Below are positions 7,295 to 16,033 of a stretch of 64,000 bases of DNA, piece after piece. The notes beneath the pieces are model-generated. The model was not told where the DNA came from and did no database searches. It saw only the letters and a program-made list of their open reading frames with translations. The position numbers were made by a program, and so were the translations under genes. Positions within the stretch are counted from its first letter, which is position 1, and every line of letters begins with the position of its first letter. Origin of the DNA: Pseudomonas sp. (GTDB taxonomy: Bacteria; Pseudomonadota; Gammaproteobacteria; Pseudomonadales; Pseudomonadaceae); the NCBI RefSeq assembly GCF_030683065.1, contig NZ_JAUXMX010000063.1:90007-154006 (forward strand), read 5' to 3'.

Positions 7295-9787
7295 ATGAAG
7301 CGCTGCACACAGAAAGTCTGTCAGCTCAGTACATTGGCCTTGGCGATCGCCAGCAGCCTGGCGTTCGCGGCTGAGCCAGCCACCGAATACGTCGAAGTGG
7401 TTGGCCAGGCCGTCAGCGTCGACAAGGCCTTGAAACAGCAGCGCAGCTCCGACAACGTGGAAAGCGTGGTGCACGCTGACGGCATCGGCCAGTTGCCGGA
7501 CGACAACGCCGCGGAAGCGCTGCAGCGTATTCCCGGCCTGTCGGTTGAGCGCGACCAGGGTGAAGGGCGCTTTGTCAGCGTGCGCGGCATTGGCCCGGAC
7601 CTGAACAGCGTGACCATCAACGGCACCCTGGTGCCTTCGCCGGAAAGTGATCGGCGCGCCGTGGCCCTCGACGTATTGCCCTCGGAACTGGTGCAGTCGC
7701 TGACAGTGGTCAAGTCGCTGACCCCAGACATGGACGCCAACTCCCTGGGCGGCACGGTAGAGGTGGAAAGCCTGTCGGCGTTCGACCACGACGGCCTGTT
7801 TTACACCGGCAGCGCCGAAGGCAGCTACGACGAGAACACCGCGCAAGCCAGTCCGAAATTTTCTGGTGCAATCAGCGACCGTTTCAGCCTGGGCGACGGC
7901 ACGGATAACTTCGGTGTAGCCGCAGCGCTGAGCTGGGAGGAGCGTGATTTTGGCTCGGACAACGTCGAAACCGGCGGTGCCTGGGACTTCGACAATGGCG
8001 CCCGGTTGGAAGAGCTGGAACAGCGTAACTACGCCATTACCCGCGAGCGCACCGGCTTTGGCTTGAATTTCGACTACAAGCCCGATGACCTCTCCAGCTA
8101 TTACCTGCGCACCCTCTATAGCCGCTACAAAGACAGCGAAGCCCGCAACGCTGCCGGTATCGAGTTTGCCGATGCGCAGGCCGCTGGCGAACGTGGCGAT
8201 GCTGAAGGTTACCGCGAGCTGAAGAGCCGCGAGGAAACCCAGGAAGTGCAGTCCTACGTATTTGGGGGCGAGCGCATGCTGGGGCTGTGGACTATCGGTG
8301 CCCAGGCAGGCTTCAGCCGCTCCAGCGAAGACAGCCCAGAAGGCATTGCCGGGGCGAACTTTGAAGGTAACGACGATTTTGCCGATGCCGGTTTCAGCAA
8401 CACCAAGAAGCCGCGCCTGAGCATCGACCCGGCGTTCTACGACCCGAACAACTTCACCCTCAGCGAGGTCGAGTGGGAAAAGCAGAAGACCACCGATACC
8501 GAGCAGAACATCAAGCTCGACCTGGCGCGTGACTTCGACCTCAGCGGCTATGCGGCGCAGGTCAAATTCGGCGGCAAGCTCAGCCAGCGGGAAAAAGATA
8601 ACGACCTGGAGGCCTGGAAATACGAAGACCTCGGTGACGTAGGCTTGACCGATGCCGACCTCAACCTGAGCCAGTTCACCAAGGGCAGCGTGGATTACGG
8701 CCTGGGACGTTTCGGCCCGGGCATCAGCGCCAATGCCATCGAGCGCCTGCTTGGCGGTCTGAACAGAGATGAGTTCTACAACGCAGAAGAGTCGCGGGTA
8801 AATGACTTCGAAATGAGCGAAGACATCAATGCCGCCTACCTGATGAACAGCCTCGACGTCGACGATTGGCGCTTTATTGCCGGGGTGCGCTACGAGGGCA
8901 CCGAGTTCGAAGCCAAGGGCACCGGCATCCGTGATGGCGTGTTTGAAAACAGCGAAAGCAAGAAGCGTTATGACCACTGGCTGCCAGGCTTGCATGCACG
9001 CTATCAGTTGAATGCCAGCACGCAAGTGCGCGCGGCCTGGACCAACACCGTGGTGCGCCCAACCTTTGGCCAACTGGCACCGGGCTTTGCCATCGATGAC
9101 GCTGATGCCAGTTTTGGCAACCCGGATCTCGACCCGCTGGAGGCGATGAATTTCGACCTCGGCATTGAGCACTACATGGGCCGTGCGGGCGTGGTCTCGG
9201 CATTCGTGTTCTACAAGGACATCGACAGCTTCGTCTACAACACCGACCTGGCTGGCACGGGCGAATGGTTGGCCTTCGATGAAGCCTTGACCTTCGCCAA
9301 TGGCGACAGCGCCAAACTGTATGGCCTGGAACTGGCCTACTCGCAGAAATTCGACTGGCTGCCGGCACCCTGGAACGGCCTGCTGATGGGTGCCAACGCC
9401 ACCTTCAGCCGCTCCGACGCGCAGATTGAAGGGCAGGGCTTGTCGCGCAGCATCGACCTGCCGAACCAATCAGACACGGTCGGTAACCTGATGCTCGGTT
9501 GGGAAGACGACGCGCTCAGCCTGCGCCTGTCGGCCAACTACAAATCCGCCTACCTGGCTGAAGTCGCCGGCATCGACGACAAGGCCCATGACCTCTATGC
9601 CGATGAGCAGGTGTTTGTCGACGTTAGCGCCGGTTACTTCCTCACCCCAGCGCTGCAACTGACCTTCCAGGCGCAAAACCTGACGGACGAGTCCTACTAC
9701 GTCTATAGCGGCCGCCGCGACTTCAACGCCCAGTACGAGGAATACGGCCCGACTTACAAGCTCGGCCTGACCTTCACCCACTTCTGA
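7295..9787 (+). CDS. TonB-dependent outer-membrane receptor, probable phytate or organophosphate receptor
   Basis: An 830-residue outer-membrane gated channel. It has a signal peptide (cleavage after SSLAFA), a TonB-box-like stretch (TEYVEVVGQ), a plug domain (NAAEALQRIPGLSVERDQGEGRFVSVRGIG; then SLGGTVEVES), and a long 22-strand-type barrel ending YGPTYKLGLTFTHF with terminal phenylalanine. The style (VSVRGI..LNSVTINGT) is that of the Caulobacter/Xanthomonas-type receptors often paired with hydrolases. The ATG at 7295 has GGAGG at the right distance; an upstream in-frame ATG at 7256 lacks a leader. It is first in the Pho-box-controlled block and precedes a phytase, so uptake of phytate or its breakdown products is inferred. 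Confidence 0.85.
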   Translation: MKRCTQKVCQLSTLALAIASSLAFAAEPATEYVEVVGQAVSVDKALKQQRSSDNVESVVHADGIGQLPDDNAAEALQRIPGLSVERDQGEGRFVSVRGIGPDLNSVTINGTLVPSPESDRRAVALDVLPSELVQSLTVVKSLTPDMDANSLGGTVEVESLSAFDHDGLFYTGSAEGSYDENTAQASPKFSGAISDRFSLGDGTDNFGVAAALSWEERDFGSDNVETGGAWDFDNGARLEELEQRNYAITRERTGFGLNFDYKPDDLSSYYLRTLYSRYKDSEARNAAGIEFADAQAAGERGDAEGYRELKSREETQEVQSYVFGGERMLGLWTIGAQAGFSRSSEDSPEGIAGANFEGNDDFADAGFSNTKKPRLSIDPAFYDPNNFTLSEVEWEKQKTTDTEQNIKLDLARDFDLSGYAAQVKFGGKLSQREKDNDLEAWKYEDLGDVGLTDADLNLSQFTKGSVDYGLGRFGPGISANAIERLLGGLNRDEFYNAEESRVNDFEMSEDINAAYLMNSLDVDDWRFIAGVRYEGTEFEAKGTGIRDGVFENSESKKRYDHWLPGLHARYQLNASTQVRAAWTNTVVRPTFGQLAPGFAIDDADASFGNPDLDPLEAMNFDLGIEHYMGRAGVVSAFVFYKDIDSFVYNTDLAGTGEWLAFDEALTFANGDSAKLYGLELAYSQKFDWLPAPWNGLLMGANATFSRSDAQIEGQGLSRSIDLPNQSDTVGNLMLGWEDDALSLRLSANYKSAYLAEVAGIDDKAHDLYADEQVFVDVSAGYFLTPALQLTFQAQNLTDESYYVYSGRRDFNAQYEEYGPTYKLGLTFTHF

Positions 9788-9858
9788 TTGTTCTATCGGC
9801 TGGGCGCGCGAGCGTGCGCCCGCGCCACAGTGATAGCTTTTGATAAGGATTTACCGGC

Positions 9859-11784
9859 ATGCACCTTGCGTTTGTGAAGAAAAATCTCCTGCTCGCCAGC
9901 CTGATTGCTATCAGTGCCTGCCAAAGCCAGGTTGATGAAAAAGCCCCCGCGGCCCTGACGCTGCAGGGGCTTTCCAGCCCCACCATGGCGGCGGTCGAGG
10001 CGGCGCAGTGGCTGGCCAGCGACAGTTTCTGGCCAGGTGCCGAGCGCCTGCAGAGCAGTGAGAAACAGGGCTTGTTTGTGCTGGACAAGCAGGGCGTGAC
10101 CCTCAGCCAGTTGCCCGGCACCTTCGCCAGCATCGATCATCGGGTCGGCCCGAGCGGCCTGCTGGTGGCAGCGCTGGACGTCGACCGTCAGCAAGCAATG
10201 CTGGTCAACCTGGCGAATAAGCGCTGGGGCGAACCGCTGTACCTGCCGCAACCGGCGTACAAGATCGACGGCCTGTGCCTATACCGCGATGCAGCGCACA
10301 ACGCGTTTGTCTTCCTGATTGGTGAGGAGGGCATCGGCGAGCAGTGGCTGGTCGCCCAAAACGAAGTGCCGCTGGCAACGCCCAAGCGCGTACGCGGCAT
10401 GAGCTTGCCGCCGGCCAGCGAACACTGCCAGGTCGACGATGTCGCCGAACTCTTGTATGTCAACGAAGAAGGCGTCGGCCTGTGGGCTTATGCCGCCCAT
10501 GCCGAGGCCGATCTGGTGCGTGAACCGGTGGGCCTGGTGCAGCCGTTCGGTGATATCAGCAACGCGCTCGCCGGCATGGCCGTGGTGCCAGGCGGCGTGC
10601 TGGCGCTGGACCCGGAAAGCAACAACCTGCACCGCTATCAGCGTGGCGCAGAAGGCTGGCAGGCTCAGCCGGTGCTGCCCCTGGGGGATCTGAACGAGCC
10701 GCAAGGCCTCAGTGCGCGCGCGGTGGCGGGCGGCCTGGAGCTCTTGGTGCGCGACGACGACGGCCTGCAGCATGGCCAGCTGGCCTGGTTGCCGGCAACC
10801 CCCGAGCAGCCAGCCGCGCTGCCGATTTTGCCGGTGCAGGTGCAAACCGATCCGGTACCGAGCCTGGGCGATGCCGCCGATGACCCGGCGATCTGGGTGC
10901 ACCCAACAGACGCACAACAAAGCCGTGTGCTCGGCACCGACAAGCAAGGTGGTCTGCTTGCCTATGACCTGGCCGGCAAGCAGCTACAGGACTTGCGTAT
11001 TGGGCGGATGAACAACGTCGATGTGCGCGCCGGCTTTGACCTTAATGGCGAGCTGGTCGATTTGGCCGTGGCCAGCAACCGTGACCAAAACAGTTTGCAG
11101 GTGTTTGCCATTGACCGCAGCAGCGGTGAGTTGCGCGACCTCGGCCAAGTGCCCACGCCGCTCAAGGACATCTACGGCCTGTGCATGTTCAAGGATGCCG
11201 CAGGTGCCATCCATGCAATTCCCAACGACAAGGACGGCACCTTTCTGCAGTACCGCCTGAGTGCAGGCGATGGCCGCATCCAGGGTGAGCTGGTGCGCCA
11301 GTTCAAGGTCGACAGCCAGCCGGAAGGCTGCGTGGCCGATGACCGTGGCCAGCGCCTGTTCGTCGGCGAAGAGGATGTAGCGGTCTGGGTGCTGGACGCT
11401 CGCGCCGATGCCCCGACGCAACTCGAACAGGTGATTGCGGTAGGCGGCGTGGTCCACGACGACATCGAGGGCCTGGCCCTTTACCAGGGCGCTACGCGTG
11501 ACTACCTGGTGATCTCCAGCCAGGGCAACGACAGCTACGTGGTGCTTGATGCGACTGCGCCCTATGCCGTGCGCGGCGCGTTTCGCATCGGCCTGAACGC
11601 GCAACTGGGTATTGATGGCGCATCGGAAACCGACGGGCTGGAAGTCACCTCGGCCAACCTGGGCGGCATCTGGAACGACGGCATGCTGGTGGTGCAGGAC
11701 GGCCGCAAGCGCATGCCCGAAGACCGCCAGAACTACAAATACCTGCCCTGGGCTGCGGTGGCCGAGGCCCTGGGTCTGGAGTAA
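9859..11784 (+). CDS. Beta-propeller phytase lipoprotein (3-phytase family), two-domain
   Basis: A 641-residue secreted hydrolase releasing phosphate from myo-inositol hexakisphosphate. The leader ends with a lipobox (ISA-C, cysteine 21), so the enzyme should be lipid-anchored, probably in the outer membrane. The C-terminal half (about 330-641) is a full beta-propeller phytase with the family motifs DDPAIWVHP (341-349) and GRMNNVDVR, plus SQPEGCVADD and HDDIEGLAL acidic calcium-binding loops. The N-terminal half is a degenerate propeller, as in dual-domain phytases. A short GC-rich hairpin in the 71-base gap after the receptor gene may modulate its expression. AAGGATTT precedes the ATG. Confidence 0.9.
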   Translation: MHLAFVKKNLLLASLIAISACQSQVDEKAPAALTLQGLSSPTMAAVEAAQWLASDSFWPGAERLQSSEKQGLFVLDKQGVTLSQLPGTFASIDHRVGPSGLLVAALDVDRQQAMLVNLANKRWGEPLYLPQPAYKIDGLCLYRDAAHNAFVFLIGEEGIGEQWLVAQNEVPLATPKRVRGMSLPPASEHCQVDDVAELLYVNEEGVGLWAYAAHAEADLVREPVGLVQPFGDISNALAGMAVVPGGVLALDPESNNLHRYQRGAEGWQAQPVLPLGDLNEPQGLSARAVAGGLELLVRDDDGLQHGQLAWLPATPEQPAALPILPVQVQTDPVPSLGDAADDPAIWVHPTDAQQSRVLGTDKQGGLLAYDLAGKQLQDLRIGRMNNVDVRAGFDLNGELVDLAVASNRDQNSLQVFAIDRSSGELRDLGQVPTPLKDIYGLCMFKDAAGAIHAIPNDKDGTFLQYRLSAGDGRIQGELVRQFKVDSQPEGCVADDRGQRLFVGEEDVAVWVLDARADAPTQLEQVIAVGGVVHDDIEGLALYQGATRDYLVISSQGNDSYVVLDATAPYAVRGAFRIGLNAQLGIDGASETDGLEVTSANLGGIWNDGMLVVQDGRKRMPEDRQNYKYLPWAAVAEALGLE

Positions 11785-11795
11785 ACAGCACACGC

Positions 11796-11861
11796 TGTAG
11801 GAGCCAGCTTGCTGGCGATCGGCTGTGCCGCACGCGGATCGCCAGCAAGCTGGCTCCTACA
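11796..11861. repeat. REP-type palindrome, family A (copy 1)
   Basis: Perfect 25-base inverted arms beginning TGTAGGAGCCAGCTTGCTGG with a 16-base loop. The same sequence occurs at 34091-34155. Placed after the phytase stop codon, the RNA hairpin may stabilise or terminate the receptor-phytase message. Confidence 0.85.
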
Positions 11862-11871
11862 AAAGCCGGCC

Positions 11872-11902
11872 GATGACAGGCTTCAACGCTGCTGTCATCA
11901 AC
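11872..11902 (+). promoter_or_regulatory. Inverted pair of Pho-like half sites before the exbB gene
   Basis: GATGACAG and CTGTCATC form a perfect eight-base dyad with a 12-base spacer. CTGTCAT (11892-11898) is an exact PhoB half site, but the next seven-base unit (CGGCAAC after four bases) matches poorly. It could be a weak second Pho box, another regulator's site or a transcript hairpin. Confidence 0.35.
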
Positions 11903-11969
11903 CGGCAACACAAACGTAATCGAATAGCGTCCGGGGCGTTCCCCAAGCGCGCGATGTAAGGAGACAACC

Positions 11970-12680
11970 ATGCACAACACCCTCGAACAGATGACCGTCT
12001 GGAGTCTGGTCAGTGATGCCAGCCTGCTGGTCCAGGCAGTGATGCTCACCCTGCTGCTGGCGTCGCTGCTCAGCTGGTACCTGATCATCCAGCGCAGCGC
12101 GGTACTGCGCCGCAACGAGCGCCTGATGAAAGACTTTCAGCTGCGTTTTCGCAGCGGCCACGACCTCGCCCAGCTGTACCGCGAAGGCAGCGACTCACTC
12201 GATGAGGATGCCGGCCTGCAGCAGATATTTCAGGCTGGCTATCACGAGTACATCCAGCTCAAGCGCGAACCGGGGATTGCCGGCGAGCTGGTGATCGATG
12301 GGGTCGAGCGCTCGCTGCTGGTGGCCATCAGCGAGCAGGAAGAACGCCTGGAAAAGGGCCTGCCGTTTCTTGCTACGGTCGGTTCGGTCAGCCCCTATAT
12401 CGGCCTGTTCGGCACCGTCTGGGGGATCATGAATTCCTTTATCGGCCTGTCTCAAGTGCAGCAGGCGACGCTTTCCACGGTCGCCCCGGGCATCGCCGAA
12501 GCGCTGATCGCCACCGCCATCGGCCTGTTCGCCGCTATTCCCGCGGTGATCGCCTACAACCGCTTCAGCGCTCGCGTCGCCACCCTGACCTCGCGCTACT
12601 ACGGCTTTGGTAACGAATTGCAGGCACGTCTGCACCGCAAGCTGCATGCCGCCAGCAGCCACGTCAGCGCCGCTGCCTGA
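11970..12680 (+). CDS. exbB: ExbB/TolQ-family proton channel subunit
   Basis: A 236-residue inner-membrane protein with the MotA/TolQ/ExbB fold: one N-terminal helix (residues about 17-40) and two more near 137-160 and 180-203. The conserved segments LPFLATVGSVSPYIGLFGTVWGIMNSF and APGIAEALIATAIGLFAAIPAVIAYN are present. With ExbD it forms the proton-driven motor that powers TonB. Sequence style is close to TolQ, but the context (ExbD plus a TonB-type third protein, no pal/tolB) favours a TonB energiser for the adjacent receptor. A good ribosome-binding site (AAGGAGAC) precedes the ATG. Confidence 0.85.
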   Translation: MHNTLEQMTVWSLVSDASLLVQAVMLTLLLASLLSWYLIIQRSAVLRRNERLMKDFQLRFRSGHDLAQLYREGSDSLDEDAGLQQIFQAGYHEYIQLKREPGIAGELVIDGVERSLLVAISEQEERLEKGLPFLATVGSVSPYIGLFGTVWGIMNSFIGLSQVQQATLSTVAPGIAEALIATAIGLFAAIPAVIAYNRFSARVATLTSRYYGFGNELQARLHRKLHAASSHVSAAA

Positions 12681-12690
12681 GGAGCCCGCC

Positions 12691-13134
12691 ATGCGCAAGC
12701 CGATGAGCAAACACGGCCCCAAGGCCGAGATGAACGTGGTGCCCTACATCGACGTGATGCTGGTGCTGCTGGTGATCTTTATGGTCACCGCGCCGATGCT
12801 CACCCAGGGGGTGAAGATCGAGTTGCCCAAGGTCGCCAGCGAAGCGCTGCCGACTGACAACCAGCAGCAGATCCTCACCCTTTCGGTACAGGCTGACGGT
12901 GGCTATTACTGGAACCTGGGCAGCGAGCTGAACACTGAGCAGCAGACCGATAGCGCCGTGGGCCTGGACGAAATGACCGCCAAGGTCACGCAGATCATCG
13001 CCGAGCGTGGCGATACCCAGGTGTATATCCGCGCTGATCAGACCGCCGACTACGCCACGGTGGTGGCCGGGATCGCCGCCTTGCAGCAGGGTGGGGTGAG
13101 TAACCTGGGCCTGATTACCGAGGCGCCGCAGTGA
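12691..13134 (+). CDS. exbD: ExbD/TolR-family protein
   Basis: A 147-residue protein with one transmembrane helix carrying the proton-path aspartate (NVVPYIDVMLVLLVIFMVTAP) and a small periplasmic domain that ends with the typical DYATVVAGIAALQQGGVSNLGLITE. It partners ExbB in the energising complex. The start at 12691 is ten bases after the exbB stop with GGAGCC before it; the longer frame upstream overlaps exbB and is not used. The stop codon overlaps the GTG start of the next gene. Confidence 0.88.
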   Translation: MRKPMSKHGPKAEMNVVPYIDVMLVLLVIFMVTAPMLTQGVKIELPKVASEALPTDNQQQILTLSVQADGGYYWNLGSELNTEQQTDSAVGLDEMTAKVTQIIAERGDTQVYIRADQTADYATVVAGIAALQQGGVSNLGLITEAPQ

Positions 13135-13934
13135 GCAGCATGCTGATGGAACGGCCCGCCTCGATTACCTGGCCCAGGTTGCCCGCGTCGTGCCTGCGCA
13201 ATGCCCAGGCGGTGTTGTTGACCCTGGTGTTGCATGGGGTGGTGCTGGCTCTGTTGCTGGCCAATTGGCCGGTGGAAAAACCGCTGGCGCCGAGCATCAG
13301 CACCCTCAGCATGCAGTTGGTCAGCTTGCCGCCACCCGCGCCGGTGATGGAAGCCCCGCTGCCCGTGCCGCTTGAAGCCCCGCTGGCAGACGTGCGTGCG
13401 CCCGTGGAGCCGCAGATCGATCCGCGTATCGCCCAGCAGAAACTGGAGCAGGCCGCTCTGGCGCGTAAGCGCGTGGAGCACGAGAAGCGTGAGCAGGACC
13501 GTCAGCGGCTTGAGCGCAAGCGTGAGGAACAGACTCGCCTCGACCAGCAGCAACGTGAGCAGGAACAGCGCCAGCAGGCCGAGCGCCTGCAACAGGTCGC
13601 CGACCAGCAGCGTCAGCAGGCCGACGCCGCCGCGCGTGCGCACCAGGCCCAGGCTGCGGCTGCCAGTCGCCAGTACCTGCCGATTGCCAAACAGGCGCCG
13701 GCGTATCCGCAGCGCGCGCTGGACAAGGGCCTTGAGGGTGAGTGCACGGTCAGCTACACGGTCAACGCCCTGGGCCGGGTGGAAGACCCGCAGGTGGCGG
13801 GTGAGTGCCATCCCCTGTTCATCCGCCCGTCATTAACCGCCAGTAAAAGCTTCCGCTACCAACCGCGGGTGATCGACGGCAAAGCCGTAGCCGTGCCCAA
13901 CGTGAAAAACACCTTTACCTATCGCATCGAATGA
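13131..13934 (+). CDS. tonB: TonB-family energy transducer
   Basis: A 267-residue protein starting at GTG 13131 (overlapping the exbD stop) or ATG 13140. One transmembrane helix (residues about 27-45) carries the histidine typical of TonB (VLHGVVLALLL). A proline-rich part (LPPPAPVMEAPLPVPLEAP) is followed by a charged coiled coil rich in E, K, R and Q (residues about 100-175), then a TonB C-terminal domain (APAYPQRALDKGLEGECTVSYTV ... NTFTYRIE). The coiled coil is TolA-like, so this is a TonB/TolA mosaic. It most likely opens the receptor encoded at the head of the block. Confidence 0.85.
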   Translation: MSSMLMERPASITWPRLPASCLRNAQAVLLTLVLHGVVLALLLANWPVEKPLAPSISTLSMQLVSLPPPAPVMEAPLPVPLEAPLADVRAPVEPQIDPRIAQQKLEQAALARKRVEHEKREQDRQRLERKREEQTRLDQQQREQEQRQQAERLQQVADQQRQQADAAARAHQAQAAAASRQYLPIAKQAPAYPQRALDKGLEGECTVSYTVNALGRVEDPQVAGECHPLFIRPSLTASKSFRYQPRVIDGKAVAVPNVKNTFTYRIE

Positions 13935-13974
13935 ACCGCGCCGCCAGCCACCCGATAATCAGCGAGAGCCACTG

Positions 13975-15930
13975 ATGAGCCACGACCACAGCCAATTTCA
14001 CGCCAGCCTCGAAGCCCACGACGACCAGTCGATCAACCCCAGCGCCAACCCAACTCTCGCCCAGCTGGTCGACACCCGTCGGCGCAACGTACTCAAAGGC
14101 GGCCTGAGCCTGGCGGCCCTGAGCTTCTTCGCCGGTGGCATGGGCCTGAGCCTACGCGCCCATGCCAGCCCGCTGCTCAATTTCAAGGGGGTGCCGGTCC
14201 AGGTTGGTTCGCAATTCGACCGCGTGCTGGTCGCCGAGGGCTACAGCGCCACGCCGTTCTTCTCCTGGGGTGACCCGGTCGAGGCTGGCGCGCCGCAGTG
14301 GAACCCGGATGCCAGCGACGATTGGCAGGCCCAGCTCAAGCAGGCCGGTGACAACCACGACGGCATGGATTTTTTCGCCTTTGACGGCGAGACAGACCGT
14401 GGCCTGCTGGTAATGAACCACGAATACGTCAACCCGCCGCTGCACCCCACCAACCAGATCGACCAGAGCAAGCCGCGCCCGCTGAGCGAAGTGCGCAAGG
14501 AGCAAGCCGCCCATGGCGTCTCGGTAATCGAGGTGAAAAAAGCCGCTGACGGCCAATGGCAGCGGGTCATGGACTCGCCCTACAACCGCCGTATCAGCGC
14601 CCTGACCGCCATGCGCATCGCCGGTCCGCTGGCCGGACATGAGCTGATGAAAACCGTGGCCGACCCCACTGGCCACGAAGTGCGCGGCACCCTCAACAAC
14701 TGCGCCACCGGCGTGACCCCTTGGGGCACCTTTCTCACCTGCGAAGAAAACTGGCACAACTACTTTATCAACCGTGATCAGGTCGATTACGCCGCGCGCG
14801 TGTCGCACAAGCGCTACGGTCTGGCCAAAGAAGGCACCAGTAAAAACTACGCCTGGGAAACTGCTGACCCGCGCTTCAACGCCACCCCCGATACGCAGCA
14901 AGACCACGGCGGTTACGTCAACGAGCCCCATCGCTTTGGCTGGGTAGTGGAAATTGACCCCTTCGACCCGCAAGCGCAGCCGATCAAACGCACCGCCTTT
15001 GGTCGCTTCAGCCGTGAGTGCGCGGCCCTCAGCCTGGGCGATGACGGGCGTATGGCGTTCTATTCCGGCGATGATGCCAAGGGCGAGTATGTCTACAAAT
15101 TCGTCCCCAACGGGCGTTTCGACGCGGCCAACCCCAAGGCCAGCCGCGACCTGCTCGACGCCGGCACCCTCTACGCCGCGCGCTTCGATGCCGATGGCTC
15201 TGGTCAATGGCTGGCGCTGGTGCATGGGCAAAACGGCCTGACCGCCGCCAATGGTTTTGCCAGCCAGGCCGAACTGCTGCTCAACACCCGCGCTGCCGCC
15301 GACCATGCTGGCGCCACACCGATGGATCGTCCGGAATGGGCCACCGTGCACCCAACGAGCCGCGAGGTTTACGTCGCCCTGACCAACAACGATGGCCGTG
15401 GCGACAAACAACCCACCGACCAAGCCAACCCGCGCCCGCAGAACTTGCACGGGCAGATTTTGCGGTTCAATGAACAGGGCGCCGATCCCACCGCAACCAC
15501 CTTCAGCTGGGAGCTGTTCCTTCTGGCGGGTGAGCAAAAAGGCGCCAGGGACGCCGCTGGCAACGCCGTGCCAGCCAATCTGACCGGCACCATCAACGGC
15601 GACATTTTCTCCTCGCCCGATGGCCTGGCCTTCGACCGCCATGGCCGCCTGTGGATCCAGACCGACTACGGCGACGACGAGCCGGCCATGCAGGCTATGG
15701 GCTGCAACCAGTTGCTCTGCGCTGACCCGAGTACTCGTGAGGTCAGGCGCTTTCTGGTTGGCCCGCGTGGCTGCGAAGTGACAGGCCTGGCCTGGAGCCC
15801 GGACGGCAAAACCATGTGGGCAAATATCCAGCATCCGGGTATCAGCTACCCGGCCAGCGACAGCAAAACCCGGCCACGCTCGACCACGGTAATGATCAGC
15901 AAAAACGATGGTGGGGTAATCGGCAGCTAA
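13975..15930 (+). CDS. phoX: PhoX-family alkaline phosphatase, Tat-exported
   Basis: A 651-residue phosphatase of the DUF839/PhoX family that removes phosphate from many organic esters using an iron-calcium cofactor. A twin-arginine signal (TRRRNVLKGGLSLAALSFF, residues 33-51) shows export in folded form to the periplasm. Conserved parts include NNCATGVTPWGTFLTCEENW with the cofactor cysteine, SPDGLAFDRHGRLWIQTDYG and GCEVTGLAWSPDGKTMWANIQHPG. It lies 40 bases after tonB and is probably in the same transcript, so it would finish the dephosphorylation of products made by the phytase. A large GC-rich palindrome follows at 15952-15998. Confidence 0.9.
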   Translation: MSHDHSQFHASLEAHDDQSINPSANPTLAQLVDTRRRNVLKGGLSLAALSFFAGGMGLSLRAHASPLLNFKGVPVQVGSQFDRVLVAEGYSATPFFSWGDPVEAGAPQWNPDASDDWQAQLKQAGDNHDGMDFFAFDGETDRGLLVMNHEYVNPPLHPTNQIDQSKPRPLSEVRKEQAAHGVSVIEVKKAADGQWQRVMDSPYNRRISALTAMRIAGPLAGHELMKTVADPTGHEVRGTLNNCATGVTPWGTFLTCEENWHNYFINRDQVDYAARVSHKRYGLAKEGTSKNYAWETADPRFNATPDTQQDHGGYVNEPHRFGWVVEIDPFDPQAQPIKRTAFGRFSRECAALSLGDDGRMAFYSGDDAKGEYVYKFVPNGRFDAANPKASRDLLDAGTLYAARFDADGSGQWLALVHGQNGLTAANGFASQAELLLNTRAAADHAGATPMDRPEWATVHPTSREVYVALTNNDGRGDKQPTDQANPRPQNLHGQILRFNEQGADPTATTFSWELFLLAGEQKGARDAAGNAVPANLTGTINGDIFSSPDGLAFDRHGRLWIQTDYGDDEPAMQAMGCNQLLCADPSTREVRRFLVGPRGCEVTGLAWSPDGKTMWANIQHPGISYPASDSKTRPRSTTVMISKNDGGVIGS

Positions 15931-15951
15931 GCCTGCCAGGTACTGCGTATT

Positions 15952-15998
15952 AGCCGAGCGGAGCCGCGAGCGTGAGCGGTCGGCGTGGCCGCTCGGCT
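15952..15998. repeat. GC-rich inverted repeat after phoX
   Basis: Ten-base arms AGCCGAGCGG and CCGCTCGGCT enclose 27 bases. There is no T-run, so it resembles an extragenic palindrome more than a classical terminator; it ends the phosphate block. Confidence 0.5.
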
Positions 15999-16033
15999 GT
16001 CGGGTGCGCTAATTTGGCTGGGTCATGGCTTGG

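Noticed and set aside
7181..9469. Open frame of 762 codons opposite the TonB receptor gene
   Set aside because: It is the antisense mirror of a GC-rich gene; the protein has no family resemblance, and the + strand gene has signal peptide, plug and barrel.
14152..15834. Open frame of 560 codons opposite phoX
   Set aside because: Antisense artefact; phoX has clear motifs and a Tat signal.
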